Below are positions 21,102 through 32,664 of a DNA stretch of 64,000 nucleotides, piece by piece. Below the pieces are notes generated by a model. It was not told the DNA's origin and searched no databases. It saw only the letters and a program-made list of their open reading frames with translations. Source of the DNA: Diphasiastrum complanatum (Eukaryota > Streptophyta > Lycopodiopsida > Lycopodiales > Lycopodiaceae); contig CM055098.1 of NCBI GenBank assembly GCA_029204225.1, positions 55,810,537 to 55,874,536 of the forward strand, in the 5' to 3' direction. Every line of letters begins with the position of its first letter. Within the stretch, counting starts at the first letter, position 1. Position numbers and translations under genes: made by a program.

Positions 21102-23252
21102 CTAAGTCGTGGTTCCTGGATCCCTTTGGGATGCTTGTGCTACATCGACACTGATGGGCCTTCTAAATAGAGGTCTTGTTCTTGATGAGGATGGACCCGC
21201 TTGTACTGCCGGTATGGTTGGTAGTTGATCTGCTATATCTAGAGCCCCCTCCTGGTCCATGCTCGAATCAATCCCTGTATCCATTGGTACAACTTCTTGG
21301 TGCGAAGGAAAAAATTGCAGCATGACCGGGACGAGGATTTGTGGTCCGGCTTCCAACACTTGAACGACTGCGTTTTCATAGGCGGTGATGGTCTCTTTTG
21401 CCTTTGCCAACTCAGTTGAAGCTGTTCCTTTGAACCTATCAAAGCGGCCTTGGAATCCCTGAAGGGCCACTTTGTATGTCTCCACTTATTTGAATAAATA
21501 CACAATCTTCGTCAGTGTGACCGGATGATCGGGTATTTGCGTTTGCAGATAGGCATCACGCTCAAGGGTGGTCACATCCAATTCACCTTGAAGCCATGTG
21601 CAATCTTGTTTGGCCATCTGTAATTGCCCCTTCAGCAGCTGCACCTGTTGCTTGGCATCTTGCACTACTTTATCTACTTGATCATGTGCGGTTGTTAGGG
21701 CGTTTTGTAGGGAGCTGATGTAGGTTTCCAAACGATCAGCTTGTTGCTGGGCCAACTTCTTTTTGCGTTCAGCCTTATCTTCGTGCTGTTTGGCTATCTT
21801 TAACTCTCGATCCAGCTGGACAATTTTCTGGCTGATCAGAGTGTTTTTGGATTCTAGATCAGAGATCCTCTACTCCATTTCCTTCTTCTCATCCAACATA
21901 GACTGGATCATTTGCCCAAGGCTTGAAACCAACCCTAGAGCATCACCAGAATCGACGGTCGTGGCAGCGATAGCAGGAGGAGGACCTGATGGTATTGTCC
22001 TTGGTAGGCGTGGAACAGGTGCCACAGTCTCTTCTTCTTCAAAAATATCCTCCTCTTCAAACCCTTCAGGCACTGTGGCATCGAACTGTTTTGGTGATTT
22101 TACAACTGTGTCGACCCGAAGTGTGGCTGGGCTATCTTGTGTGCGAGGTTGTTGGCTGGCATCTTCGACACCAATAGTAGATTCATGGATATGTCCAAAT
22201 CCTCTTCCAGGGAATTGGGGATTCAAAGGGCGCTGGGCTCTGGGGGATTTCAAAGATTTCAGTGGCCCCAAGGGGGTCGGAATCATCAAACATATCCATA
22301 AAGAACTGTGTGTTGGGTGAGGTGGCTTCGGTGTGCGAGGGTGAGGCGGCCTGGGCAGCTGTGATGGGAATGGTAGGCCCAATGGTCACAGACTGTCCTT
22401 GTATGGGAGCAGAGGTGAGGGAAGCATCAGAGGCTAGGGGGATGGGAAGTTCAGTGCGAATAGCGGCAGGGAGTGGAAGTGTAGCTGACGAGGTATGCCT
22501 AGTGTGTCGTCGTGATGCGGAAGGCGAGTCAAGAATTACGATCTCGCTGCTTCTGTCGGTGCTTCGTAGGCCGAAAGGACAGAATCCAGGTGGAAGCCAT
22601 GGATTTTGTTTTCTAAGTGAGAAGTGGCTAAGAGGGACAATAAAGAGCCAGCAGCAAACTGCTGCTTAGTATTGGCCTTAATAGCTTGTTTGAGCTCACC
22701 AGAAACAGTCTTGAACCAATTATATGGTTCAAGAGGGGCTTTGGCCAATTTAGTGTGGGATTCCACTATCATGTGAAGGATTTGAGATGTGATGCGGTCT
22801 TTCCTGAGGTTGCCAACCATCAAGAAATTATTCAATAGCTGGGCAGCTGCGTGGATGGAAGGCTCAATGATGGCTTCCAAAAGGTAGCCATCATTGGTCC
22901 AGTGTAGATCGTTGGTGAGTTCAATAAATGGCTTGATAGCCTATTTGGCGTGCTTGTGATTGGGTGAGGCCTGCGTACCAGATGATATTCCTATAGCTTC
23001 AAGTGCGGCCTCAGTGATGTGCACTTTGTGTGTGGCTCCCTGGAAAGTGATATAGAATTTGGATTTCTCTTCCTTCCACGTACTGAAGGCAAGAGTGATG
23101 AGATCCATATTGATACAACCCGAAAAGGCTCTCTCATGAATACCCATTGCAGTGAGTAGAGGCTCCGCAAGGGTCATCCACTGAGTGACCATGCTTGTGC
23201 TAGGAAGAATCATAACTATGATGAAGAAGTGTTGCTTGTATATTACATTCAA
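21102..23252 (-). pseudogene. Large coiled-coil reading frame of unknown function
   Basis: The minus strand is coding over about 715 codons, broken by about five in-frame stops (near 22940, 22530, 21870, 21486) and one frameshift near 22230. The first 300 residues are globular (SGCINMDLITLAFSTWKEEK, ITEAALEAIGISSG, LLNNFLMVGNLRKDRITSQ). A Ser/Pro/Thr-rich linker and an acidic patch (PEGFEEEDIFEEEE) follow. Then comes a long heptad coiled coil (RISDLESKNTLISQKIVQL to VTTLERDAYLQ) and a polar tail. I do not recognise it with confidence. The first part loosely recalls plant retroelement ORF1 or 'putative plant transposon protein' domains. A TATA box lies about 80 bases upstream. Confidence 0.5.
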
Positions 23253-23333
23253 TGCTTGTAATGAAGCAAGAACAACAAATTGATTATAGATCTTCTGCTC
23301 TTCTTGCTTGTGTCTAAATGAGAGCTTGAGATG

Positions 23334-23341
23334 TATTTATA
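23334..23341 (-). promoter_or_regulatory. TATA box upstream of the coiled-coil frame
   Basis: TATAAATA on the minus strand lies about 80 bases before the first ATG of the coiled-coil frame at 23252. It may be an LTR promoter or a gene promoter; no LTR pair was found for it. Confidence 0.5.
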
Positions 23342-23589
23342 CACATCATTCTTGTTTGTTACAATAATCGTTTAAAGTAATCTATAATTACAAATTTAGT
23401 TTAATCTGAACTGTGTACTTGGTCATAAAATAATGTACAATGACATCTATACAGATCGTGCATCAGTTAGGCCTAAACTCCGCTTCAGGAGCATGAAGTT
23501 GCATCGTCGTAGAAGCCGTAGGTGAACCGAAAAGTTGGGTTGGAGGTTCGTAACAGTCACAGCGTTTGTTGCAAGATGTAGCTTGCAGT

Positions 23590-23868
23590 TCCCTTCGGTT
23601 CAGGTCTTTTCTTACAACCATAAGGTTGACTCAAACGATTCTGTGCGATAGATCGTAGCCATTGCCTTGGCAGTGGCTTGCAGTTCAGATCTTCACTTAC
23701 AATCGTAAGGTTGACTCATACAGTTCGATGTGGTAGATCGTAGCCATTGTCTTGGTGGTGGCTTGTGGTTTAGGTCTTCGCTTGCAACTATAAGGTTGAC
23801 TCATACGGTTCAGTGCGGTAGATCGTAGCCATTGCCTTGTGGTGGCTTGCGGTTCAGGTCTACGCTTA
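23590..23868. repeat. 85-bp tandem repeat, about three copies
   Basis: Units carrying GGTTGACTCA and GTAGATCGTAGCCATTG start at 23624, 23709 and 23794, giving an exact 85-bp period, with a partial fourth unit. The array abuts the LTR at 23869. Confidence 0.9.
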
Positions 23869-24147
23869 TGTGAACTCAAGGGTGAAGGACTGTCCTAAAA
23901 GTCTTAATAGGCGAATAGATTAATTGACTTATCATTCACATAAAGCTAGTCTCAAATCAACCTAAATGAAAATCAAATAAGACTTTAAATCAAAGCTCGA
24001 AAAACAATGCATCACATAAATTCATTCACATAACAACGGAAGTACTAAAGGGTCAAGATTGCCCCCCCACCCCCCTCGAAGGATGTTTCTTGTCATTATG
24101 CAAAACCAATTGGGCTATGCCAATTACATATACAATGGATTCCAATA
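23869..24147 (-). repeat. 3' LTR of the inverted gypsy-like element
   Basis: It matches 27338-27620 closely, including a C-rich tract near 24061-24077. Homology extends about 10 bases past the TGTTGG edge (GGGGTCTCAA), so the exact boundary is uncertain. Confidence 0.7.
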
Positions 24148-24339
24148 GGGGTCTCAAAATAGGACACATGAACTTACTTCCTTTCAATGGTCTTAATTCC
24201 ATATCTAGCTTATTAGAAGCATAGAAATTTCTTCATAATTCTTAATTCTTCTGACATGCAATCATGTTGGATCTTAGATACTTGACATGCAATCAAAATG
24301 GGTCTTAAACTATTGACGTGCATACATGGTGGTTCTTAG

Positions 24340-24600
24340 ATTCTTGACATGCAACAGTCTGAAGTGACATGCATGGTTAATAGGCAATGGATGGTGTGAC
24401 ATGCAAGCTTCAAATCTGATATGAAAGCTTTAGATCTGACATGCATGGACAATAGGCCACAAATGGCATGAGACATACAAGTGTCTAAACTGACATGCAT
24501 GGACATCAGGACACAGATGGCATGACATGCAATGGTCTGGACTGACACGCATGGACATTAGGCCACAAATGGCATGACATGCAATGGTACTAGTCAACCA
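24340..24600. repeat. TGACATGCATGG minisatellite
   Basis: Irregular units of about 52-72 bp start TGACATGCATGG at 24365, 24437, 24491 and 24543. They share AGGCCACAAATGGCATGACATGCAA-like segments. Confidence 0.8.
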
Positions 24601-24643
24601 TTCTTACATATGAATATCAGATTCAAGATCATACCATGGTTTC

Positions 24644-24645
<2 letters not shown>

Positions 24646-24740
<95 letters not shown>
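24646..24740. repeat. (GA)n microsatellite, 95 bases
   Basis: An uninterrupted GA run inside the inverted gypsy-like element. Open frames through it (Arg-Glu or Ser-Leu repeats) are artefacts. Confidence 0.95.
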
Positions 24741-24742
<2 letters not shown>

Positions 24743-24759
24743 TTGGAGATTCCAAATAG

Positions 24760-25390
24760 CTTTCGAATCCAAATTTGACATAGCATCCCTATGCCATAGC
24801 TCCAAAACTCCTTCTCCAAGCACCTACACACAAAAAAGCAAGAGCAAAAGGAAATCCAAAATGATAGAATGATCATTAGCCTTGGAGGGGGGCAACTTTT
24901 TCCTCTTATAGGAAGGGGGGAGGCTTGGGAAAGCGGATGAGGTATTAGTACAAGTGTGAGAGGTGTAAGGGGTAAGTAGAGTTGAGGGGTGAGGTGTATT
25001 AGTTAAAGGGGGTGAATGGGTGATGTGTATTAGCTTGGGAGAGTTATTATGATGATTTGGCATATGAAGTGACAGTGTAGGAGGCCGTCCCATTCTAGGT
25101 GTCAAATAGCCTAGAATGCATGTGGCAAAGTAGGTGGGAGGTAGGTGGTGCAAGGTTTAATCTTGACTTTTAATTACAAATAGTTTTTCATGGTTACAAC
25201 TTGGGAATTCACCCAAGTGCAATCTTCCTAAGGAAGAGCCAAGGTATATGTCCATCTTGTTTTGCATAATGTCCATCAATTCCTTGGCCATTTTTTCTAG
25301 AGGTTGCCCATCCTCAATCATGGTCATTGGCATTTTTTCTAGAGGCTGCCCTGTCCTCAATCATGGTGAATAGGGTCAAAAGGGTGATCA
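24760..25390 (-). repeat. Repeat unit with an inverted copy at 36 kb
   Basis: On the minus strand this reads CATGATTGAGGATGGGCA, MIEDGQPLEKMAKELMD, then later SKANDHSIILDFLLLLL and a GGAGAAGGAGTTTTGGAGC segment. The two ends of this unit recur on the plus strand at 36000-36320, with the middle deleted there. The frames are short, and no protein function is claimed. Confidence 0.75.
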
Positions 25391-27024
25391 CTTCTTTGGC
25401 CTATTCCTGATCTTTATAGACTCCACTGGGCCTTCATTATAGTCTCTTCTAAGCCTTCATTATAGACTTTGTCAAAAGCCTTCTTGGATAACAGTCTTGA
25501 GATTTGAAAGCTTCTTGTTCCAATTCTTGTTCTTCTGGCACTTTCCTGAGTACCTACACATACCCTCAAAGAGAGGTCAATCCTTAAGCCCAAAGGGCTT
25601 CTTATTCTTGTTCTAATTATTCAGGTACGTTCATGAGTATCTGCACATCCCTTCAAAGAAAGGTCAGTGTTCATAATACCATCAAACATGGTTCATAGAA
25701 GATTCTTATTTCTACAAGTATCAATGTCTATTACTCAATTCATTATAGTAATAAATTCATACAATATCCTAAAAGAATATTGATCATTGATAATTCTATA
25801 TCATCAAAGTCTATCTGGGCTTTGAAGCTGGGAAAGTCTTTATTACTTAGGGGCAATTTGTCTCTACAAATTACACCCCTCCAATGCATAAAGTGTTGTC
25901 CTCAATGAATATTTCTCAAATAATCTTTTAAAATCTCTAGATATTCTTGGAAGAATTCTTTTTCCATTTATCTTGCATCCATAGTCAGATGATTCTTAAC
26001 TTGAGGAGATATAATGTTTTCGCTAATCTCTTACTTTCAAATTTGGTCTTTATACATTAAGATCTTCTTTGGGTGAAGAATCTCTTCGATTCCTTGATCT
26101 ACTTCAAATCTCTTGGGCTATGAAATAAGATTAGCTTTCTTTCTAAATCTATCTAGGATAGTCCAAATTATTTCATTTCCATTCTGGGTTTAAGATGGCC
26201 CAGAGACAGAATTCAGAGCAAAAGGTTTCTTGGGATTTTCAGAAATGGGTAAAGGGTAAAGTGGTCTTGGAATTTTTCAATCCCCGTTCATCCTTAGTAT
26301 GTTAGCATACTAATCATTCTTTTATATAAGGTCTTAGCAAGTTGTGGCTCCCTATACATGATTTTCAAAAGGTGCTTGAAATTTGGGTCCATCTTAATCA
26401 AGAAATCATTTCTAAGAAGCAATGCTTCTATACTTTAAGGATGGTCACTAGAAGTTCTTTCTCATGTTTGGTTGATTGAATTGAAGATATCATGAAGGTT
26501 TACTTTTGCATAAAGTATGCAAACAAGTGTAAATCAACACTACATGACATGCATTAAGCTACTAAAAGCTTAGATCACATAACAGGCATGATTGAAACAT
26601 TCAAAGAAAGAACACTCAATAGTATTCGAATCAAAATCATTCTTGGAATCAACTTAGGATATACCATTCTATTTGATGTTTTTATATTTCGAGATCTACA
26701 TTTAAAACATTCTTGCAGTCCTAAGGGACAATCATTATGGTTCAGAGAATTCTTCCCTTGTTTCACTAATATGGCCTTCAATGATTTTATGGCCGTAACT
26801 AGTTTCGGATTGTATGTTCTTGATGTACATGACCTTCTGATTCTCTGCAAGTAGGCATCCAGTGTTTTGTTGTCGTCAAGTTCTTCATCATGCCTAGCAG
26901 GAGTCTTTGTCTTCTTGCTTTTTGAAGCACCAAGGCCTCTTAGACATCGGGTGGAGCTTTATGTTCTTCTGCATGCATAAACATACAAGGTCTTCACATC
27001 AAGTTCACGAAATATTAAACTCTA
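25391..27024 (-). pseudogene. Decayed interior of the gypsy-like element
   Basis: Scattered minus-strand coding traces run through this stretch: the integrase-like core near 26080-26210, a polyprotein-end trace near 25870-25970, and a gag-like stretch 26575-26940 (DNKTLDAYLQRIRRSCTSRT then AIKSLKAILVKQ). The order gag, integrase, end agrees with Ty3/gypsy, but most of protease and reverse transcriptase is not visible. Identification rests on short motifs. Confidence 0.4.
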
Positions 27025-27337
27025 GCTCTGATACCAAACTGTGAACTCGAGGGTGAAGGCCTGTCCATTGATAATTCTATATCATCAAAGTCTATTTGGG
27101 CTTTGAAGCTAGGAAAGTCTTTATTACTTAGGGGCAATTTGTCTCTACAAATTACACCCCTCCAACGCATAAAGCGTTGTCCTCAATGGACATTTCTCAA
27201 ATAATCTTTTAAAATTTCTAGATATTCTTGGAAGAATTCTTTTTCCATTTGGAGCTTTATGTTCTTCTGCATGCATAAACATACAAGGTCTTCACATCAA
27301 GTTCACGAAATATTAAACCCTAGCTCTGATACCAAAC
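26951..27337. repeat. Duplicated PBS and LTR-edge segment
   Basis: The segment GGAGCTTTATGTTCTTCTGC to GCTCTGATACCA occurs at about 26951-27036 and again at 27250-27334, so two PBS copies (27025-27036, 27323-27334) exist 298 bases apart. Between them are 28 bases of LTR end (27041-27068) fused to a second copy (27069-27251) of interior DNA from 25787-25972. Confidence 0.85.
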
Positions 27338-27620
27338 TGTGACCTCGAGGGTGAAGGCCTGTCCTAAAAGTCTTAATAGGCCAATAGATTAATTGACTTA
27401 TCATTCACATAAATCTAGTCTCAAATCAACTTAAATGAAAATCAAATAAGACTTTAAATCAAAGCTCGAAAAACAATACATAACATGAATTCATTCACAT
27501 AACAGCGGAAGCACTGAGGGGTCAAGATGGGGACCTCCCCCCCCCCCCCCGAAGGATGTTTCTTGTTATTATGCAAAACCAATTGGCCTATGCTAATTAC
27601 ATATACAATGGATTCCAACA
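27338..27620 (-). repeat. 5' LTR of the inverted gypsy-like element
   Basis: On the minus strand it starts TGTTGGAATCC and ends AGGTCACA, two or three bases from the PBS. It contains a C run at 27538-27550. Confidence 0.7.
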
Positions 27621-28270
27621 GGGGTCTCAATCGTGGATGGAAAAATTACAGAGGATGGAACAAAGTACGGGATTGAAAAAACACTGGATTAGATTGAATC
27701 AAAGTGGAATGGCGGATGTAATTGCAGAGAGAGCCGGATGCAACTGAAAGTGATATGGTGGAGAGAAAGCTCGAAAAAATGAGAAAAAATCATGAAACTT
27801 GAAAATGAGATAATCTCAAAAAATTCAAAAAAAATGGTGAAAAAGTAGAAAACTCGAAAAATTTCAAAAACGTCGGATGTAATTGGGAATCAGGGCAGCG
27901 GATGCAATGAGGGTCATCGGATGCAATGGTTGGAAGACACTGGCAGATGGAATTGTCGGCTCTAGAGACAATGGCTCGTTGGATGAAAAATTTTAAGAGC
28001 TCAAAAAAGCCCGAATTTTCGAGAAACTCGAAAAATAAACTTGAAAATTTGAAAATCTGAGAAACTCAAAAAAATAGAAAATTCGATAATGTCAAAAATT
28101 CCAAAAAACCATCGGATGGGATCGTTGGCCACAACGTGGTCAGATGTAATCTTCAGAAAGAGCTTGTTTCTGGATTTTGTTGCTGGTCGTCGAATGTAAT
28201 TGTCAAAAAAAGTCTTGTTGTGCAGTTCGTCAAATGCAATTGTCAAACACAATTGTTTCTGAAAAAATCT
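27621..28270. repeat. Low-complexity DNA with CGGATGTAATTG and AAACTCGAAAA motifs
   Basis: Two motif types alternate: TCGGATGYAATKG-like (27710-27960 and 28110-28240; Y is C or T, K is G or T) and A-rich AACTCGAAAAATTTC-like (27770-27860 and 27990-28100). No gene. It may be LTR or leader sequence of an unrecognised element. Confidence 0.6.
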
Positions 28271-28274
28271 TGAA

Positions 28275-28690
28275 ACAATCAGTCACCGGGACGTGATTTT
28301 GGCATGGTTGAACACCCTTGAAGTGGACTTGGACTCATATACCTTTTGTAGAGTCACCCAAGTATCACTTGTAGATGTGCACTTACCAACTTCTTTCAGA
28401 AGTTCATTGGTGACATTCATCTTCATGCATGAAGGGCTTTTTGGGACCTCTTGTCAAACCTTACTTGATCTTTTACTTGTTGTGTTCTTTCCTCAAAACC
28501 TACAACAATATCCATAAGATCATTCATTTTAAGCAAATACTCCATCCTTACCTTCAAAACTGAGTAGTTTGTAGAGGTGAGCGTATTGCTTGCTTCCAAC
28601 ATGATTTCTCCATGAGTAGCATGATGCAATATGATCGCTTTTTGATCTTGGACTTGTTCTAATGCACTTAGCACACTCCCTTGAATCTCA
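28275..28690 (-). pseudogene. copia gag N-terminal fragment, inverted
   Basis: Read from 28690 leftwards: SNTLTSTNYSVLKVRMEYLL, MNDLMDIVVGFEERTQ, then KMNVTNELLKEVGKCTS and DTWVTLQKVYESKSTSR. This is the standard start of a copia Gag (N-Y-x-x-W/L-K-x-R-M, then the capsid helices). It ends at about 28275. No protease or knuckle follows. Confidence 0.75.
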
Positions 28691-29494
28691 GAAAATAAAT
28701 GAAATCACACAGATTTAGAACCCTCTAGCACTATCTCTCAATGAAACTAGTTGATTAACAATTAGCTATTGTTGAAACTTGATCAACATGTGATCTTCTC
28801 TCAATAGATTGCATCTAAGATCTAAAATTGCATTGAAAACACCCTTTCTTAAGGTTGATTTTTTTCAAAATATCTCTAATCAAAATTTCAAAACATTAAT
28901 GTAGTCAATCTTATTGAATTAGTAAAAAACTATATGCAAAATATTGACAATCCATAAGGGGAACTATGCTCATCCACAAAAGGTAAATACCTCATCCATA
29001 AGGGGAGATGTGCTCAAGCCTCAAAGAAGATCATTATCTCGAGGCATCTTTAATCGACTTGGGACACTATTTTGATGTCGAATCTGATAGATGTGTCGTA
29101 TGGTCAAGAGGTTGCTACAGTATTATTGGCACTTCTTAAAGATTCATTCTGTATTAAAGTCGATGTAAACATTGTGAAAATTACAAAAAGTTATATATCT
29201 CAGCTTGACGGGTTCGATAAGCTTTTATATCGAGCATGTTTGTGTAGGACTTTGATAGGGCCAAAATTGGCATAGAGGGCAAGATGGTCAATTCCATATG
29301 TAAAGCCTCAATTTGGCCAAAATTAGATTTGCAAACTTGAGCTAGTCAGGCTTGGGACACATGTGTAGATATAATTTGATGAGTGATCAAGTCAATGTGT
29401 TGGCAAAAGTCAAAGGGTCCAATCATAAGTGAGAGATTTGTTGGAAGGGTCCAATCAAAGTAGTGTTCAAATCACAAGGAGTCTTCACTATTTT
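28691..29494. other. Unassigned DNA, possibly element leader
   Basis: AT-rich, with a repeated AATCCATAAGGGGA motif near 28950-29000. A 67-residue frame at 29072-29275 has no recognised motif and is not called. The last 200 bases may be the 5' leader of the gag that starts at 29495. Confidence 0.4.
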
Positions 29495-29802
29495 ATGGCA
29501 TCTATGGGTTCCTTTCTATTGGAATCTAGTGAGAGACTCTCTACCTCCAACTATTCTATTTGGAAGGTAAGAATGGAGAAATCTTGATACTCCAAGATGT
29601 GATGGACATTGTACTTGGGAATGAGGAGGAGCCTCAAGTCCTTCAAGAAGTACAAAAGTATAAGAAGAGAGCTAGGATGGGTCTCCATTATATGAAGATG
29701 AAGGTCTCTAATGAGATTTTGAGAGAGATTGGTGCTTGTACCTTGGCCAAGGATGCTTGGGATACTCTCAAAGCAATCTATGAGGCCAAAAATACCTCTA
29801 GG
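29495..29802 (+). pseudogene. copia gag start, interrupted by another copia element
   Basis: It begins at ATG 29495 with MASMGSFLLESSERLSTS, then NYSIWKVRMEKS, a frameshift near 29575, ILQDVMDIVLGNEEEPQV and DTLKAIYEAKNTSR. The reading stops exactly where the LTR of the inverted copia element begins (29803). The rest of this gag was not found on the far side at 35980, so the right flank has been lost or rearranged. Confidence 0.8.
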
Positions 29803-30934
29803 TGTTGGAGAGAGGGAGATGAATGAGTTGAGAAAAGGTTGTCGTATGCTAGAAACGAAAAAATAAAAATAAAAAAGCTCAAAGAGGTAAGACGAACACA
29901 AACGAGACACGAACTCGAACAAGAGATGAACGAGAAATGAACTCGAACATAAAATGTTTGTGCGCAGCGGAATGAGCTATATGACTCTCTCTGTAAGCAT
30001 GACTATGCCTATCAGAACGAACAAAACGGTAATGATGGGAATCACCGTCGTTCTTGATTACGTAGCCAAACTTTAATAAATGAATGAAGCTCCAAAATAA
30101 TGGTTTGTCGCGAATAGTAAGACAAATTATTCGTCGCGAATGATTCGTGAAGAGCTAGACGGTGCTTGACTGATAATTAGTCGCGAATGATTCGCGAAAG
30201 ACAAGACCAAATGTTAGCTGTTTATTACCAGAAAGAACAACTAGAAAGATCAGACAGAATGAATGATAAGCATACCAATATTAACATAGATCTGAACGCA
30301 GAACAAAGAATTGTATCAGATTAAGTATATCATGTATACATGTCAATAATGCGGTGAATGAAGCCAAGTGCCCTACAAAGCTGATACAATCTGTAAAGGA
30401 ATAAAACCTTATTGCTGACAATCAAGAATCAATGCGCAAGGCATCTACTTCGTCTCATTCACTCATAACTCATTAATCTGAATAACCTCGTTAAACTGAA
30501 TACGCAAATGGTATCCAGTATATATACATGATGTGTTTTCTGTAAGAGATCATGGGTGGCTGCAGTCGTTGTCCAGTCTATTAGTGCAGTTGCATGGGGT
30601 GAGCGTGAAAAGGGTGCCATGTCAGTCAGTGCTGAAGTGATCGTTGGTGATGACAATGCAAAAAGTGCGTCACTCTTACGAGTAGCCTTAGGATTAGATT
30701 TACAGGGTGCCTTTGCTTTTAGGACACCTTTGGCATTCTGTAAGATAGTGTCCCCTTTTCGCTTGTCACCATAACATGTGTAAAAACACAGCGTCACGAT
30801 TCTTTTGCCTTTTCTTCATCTATGCGAATTTGCGTGTAAATATGCAAACTGCACGGCAACGTTAGTAAATATGCAGCATGAATGGAGGTAGATTAAAATG
30901 GGATCTAAGAAGAGTAGAGGGAATAAATCCAACA
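29803..30934 (-). repeat. 3' LTR, 1132 bases
   Basis: On the minus strand it runs from TGTTGGATTTATTCCC to CTCTCTCCAACA, with a TATA-like GTATATATAC at 30518-30527. Near 30107-30205 it carries the dyads TCGCGAATGATTCGCGAA and relatives. It matches 35172-35979 with scattered changes. Confidence 0.9.
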
Positions 30935-30949
30935 CCCCCCCTTAATTTG
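30935..30949 (-). other. Polypurine tract
   Basis: On the minus strand AAATTAAGGGGGGG directly precedes the LTR start TGTTGG. Confidence 0.8.
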
Positions 30950-32460
30950 GATCCGTGAATGCCTTGACATTCAGACTGAGCAATGCCCAAAATTTGCTGT
31001 GTGCATTAAGACTGAGTGCTTTCATGAAGATATTTGCAACCATGTCCTGCATTCTGCAGTACGTTAAGCTCACCTCTCTATCGAGAACCTTGCCCTTGAT
31101 GTAGTGATATCTGATCTCAATGTGCTTACTCCTAAAATGAAACCTAGGCTTGGCCGATAAGGCAATAGCACTTTGATTATCACAAAACAAAATTGTAGGG
31201 CTGTACTGATACAGATTGATATTTGACAGCAAATTTCTCAACCAAAACGCTTCCTTAATAGATTCAGAAGCAGCAATGTATTCTGCTTCAATAGAAGAAA
31301 GTGCAATAGAGGTTTGCTTATGACTGTTCCACAAAATAGGACTGCCGTTGAAGAAGAATGTAAATCCAGATGTGGACTTACGATTGTCTGCATTTCCTCT
31401 CCATCTTGCATCAGAATAACCACTGAGCTGATGTAGATTGTCGTTGCTGACATCTCCATAGCAGATGCACTGGTCCATGGTAGCTCAAATATATCTCATG
31501 ACTCAAATAAGAGCCTTCCAATGGGTAATGCCAGGATTAGCCATGTATTGGCTGAGTGAGCTAACAACAAAAGAGATATCTGGTCTTGTACAGACCATTG
31601 TGTACATGAGAGATCCTAATATCGATCGATACGAATACTCTCTCATTTGCTCCTCTTCCTGCTTGGTCTGGGGACATTGGTCCTTTGACAAATGCAGGCC
31701 TGGATCCATTGGTGAGTGAGCTAATTTACAATTCATCAAATTGTATCTGTTAAGAACATTATGAAGATACCTATGGTTGAGTGATGTAAGTCAGTCGATT
31801 TGCTCTGTCTCTGTGGATTTGAATTCCCAGACAGAAGCGATCTTCGCCTAGATCAGTCATGTCAAATTCTGAGAACAACATCTGTTTCGAATCCTTAACC
31901 ATACTGGTATCGTTGCTGAAAAGCAACGTATCATCCACGTACAAGGTAATGATAATGAAGGATTGTTGCACTGACTTCGAATAAACATTGCAATCAGTAG
32001 TGCTTGGTTTGAATCCTTGTTCAATTAGGAATGTGTTGATCCTCTGAAACCAAGCCCTGGCAAACTGTTTCAAGCTGTACAGTACTTTGTGGAGTTTCTT
32101 CATGCCTTCTAGAATGTATCCTTCGGGTTGGATCATGTAGATATCTTCTTGTATAACTTCATTCAAATAGGCTGTTTGTACATCAAGTTGATGTACTTCG
32201 AGATCGACAGCTGTAGCATAAGACAAGATCATTTGAATCGACGAATGTTTGACGACTGGACTAAAAGTCTCACTATAGTCGACATTCAGGATATGGGTGA
32301 ATCCTCGTGCTACCAGTCTAGCCTTCCTTCGATCAATTGCTCCGTTGGCATTATATTTGATCTTAAAGATCCATTTGCAATCAATGATATTACAGCCAAT
32401 AGGAGCTTCGACTAATGACCATGTCTGATTTTTTATCAGAGAGGAATACTCTCTGTCCAT
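30942..32460 (-). pseudogene. copia reverse transcriptase and RNase H
   Basis: RT starts near 32460 (NQTWSLVEAPIGC, ARLVARGFTH, HQLDVQTAYLNE) and keeps YSLKQFARAWFQ and the catalytic YVDD (about 31935). A frameshift near 31755 leads to GSLMYTMVCTRPDISF, and a further stop to the RNase H at 31478-30942: GYSDARWRGNADNRKSTSG, ALSSIEAEYIAASES, CDNQSAIALS, RSKHIEIRYHYIKGK. Catalytic residues of both enzymes look present, so the lesions, not active-site loss, inactivate it. Confidence 0.9.
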
Positions 32461-32664
32461 AGCTTCTCTCCAGAGATCAAAGTCTGGTTGGCTGAGTGCC
32501 TCTTTGAATGTTGTCGGTTCCTATATCAAGAGACAGACAGACTCAAGAGTATACCTTGTGGGCTGTGTGCGCACTCGACTTGATTTTTTGGGAGGATTCG
32601 ACTGATGAACCAGTCCTGGGACTTGTTGCTGAGTAGCAGCAACATCTTTGTCTGATTCGTTGTC

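Larger units (their letters stand above)
23869..27620 (-). mobile_element. Ty3/gypsy-like element with two LTRs, inverted
   Basis: Direct repeats 23869-24147 and 27338-27620 act as LTRs; on the minus strand they run from TGTTGGAATCC to CACA. An initiator-Met-type PBS (TGGTATCAGAGC) lies beside the right copy. The interior is heavily decayed. Near 26080-26210 the minus strand reads NGNEIIWTILDRFRKKA, which resembles a Ty3/gypsy integrase core. Near 25870-25970 it reads EKEFFQEYLEILKDYL then EDNTLCIGGV, similar to a gypsy polyprotein end. The interior also holds minisatellites, a GA tract and internal duplications. Confidence 0.6.

Noticed and set aside
22262-22669. Plus-strand frame of 135 codons (also 21763-22320)
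   Set aside because: Antisense shadow of the minus-strand coiled-coil frame, which has the coherent domain order.
24574-24876. Long Arg-Glu and Ser-Leu open frames
   Set aside because: They are the six-frame reading of a GA microsatellite; no start context or flanking domain supports a gene.
30556-30774. 72-residue frame in the copia LTR
   Set aside because: Lies within the U3 of an LTR, is not shared in the truncated partner, and has no motif.
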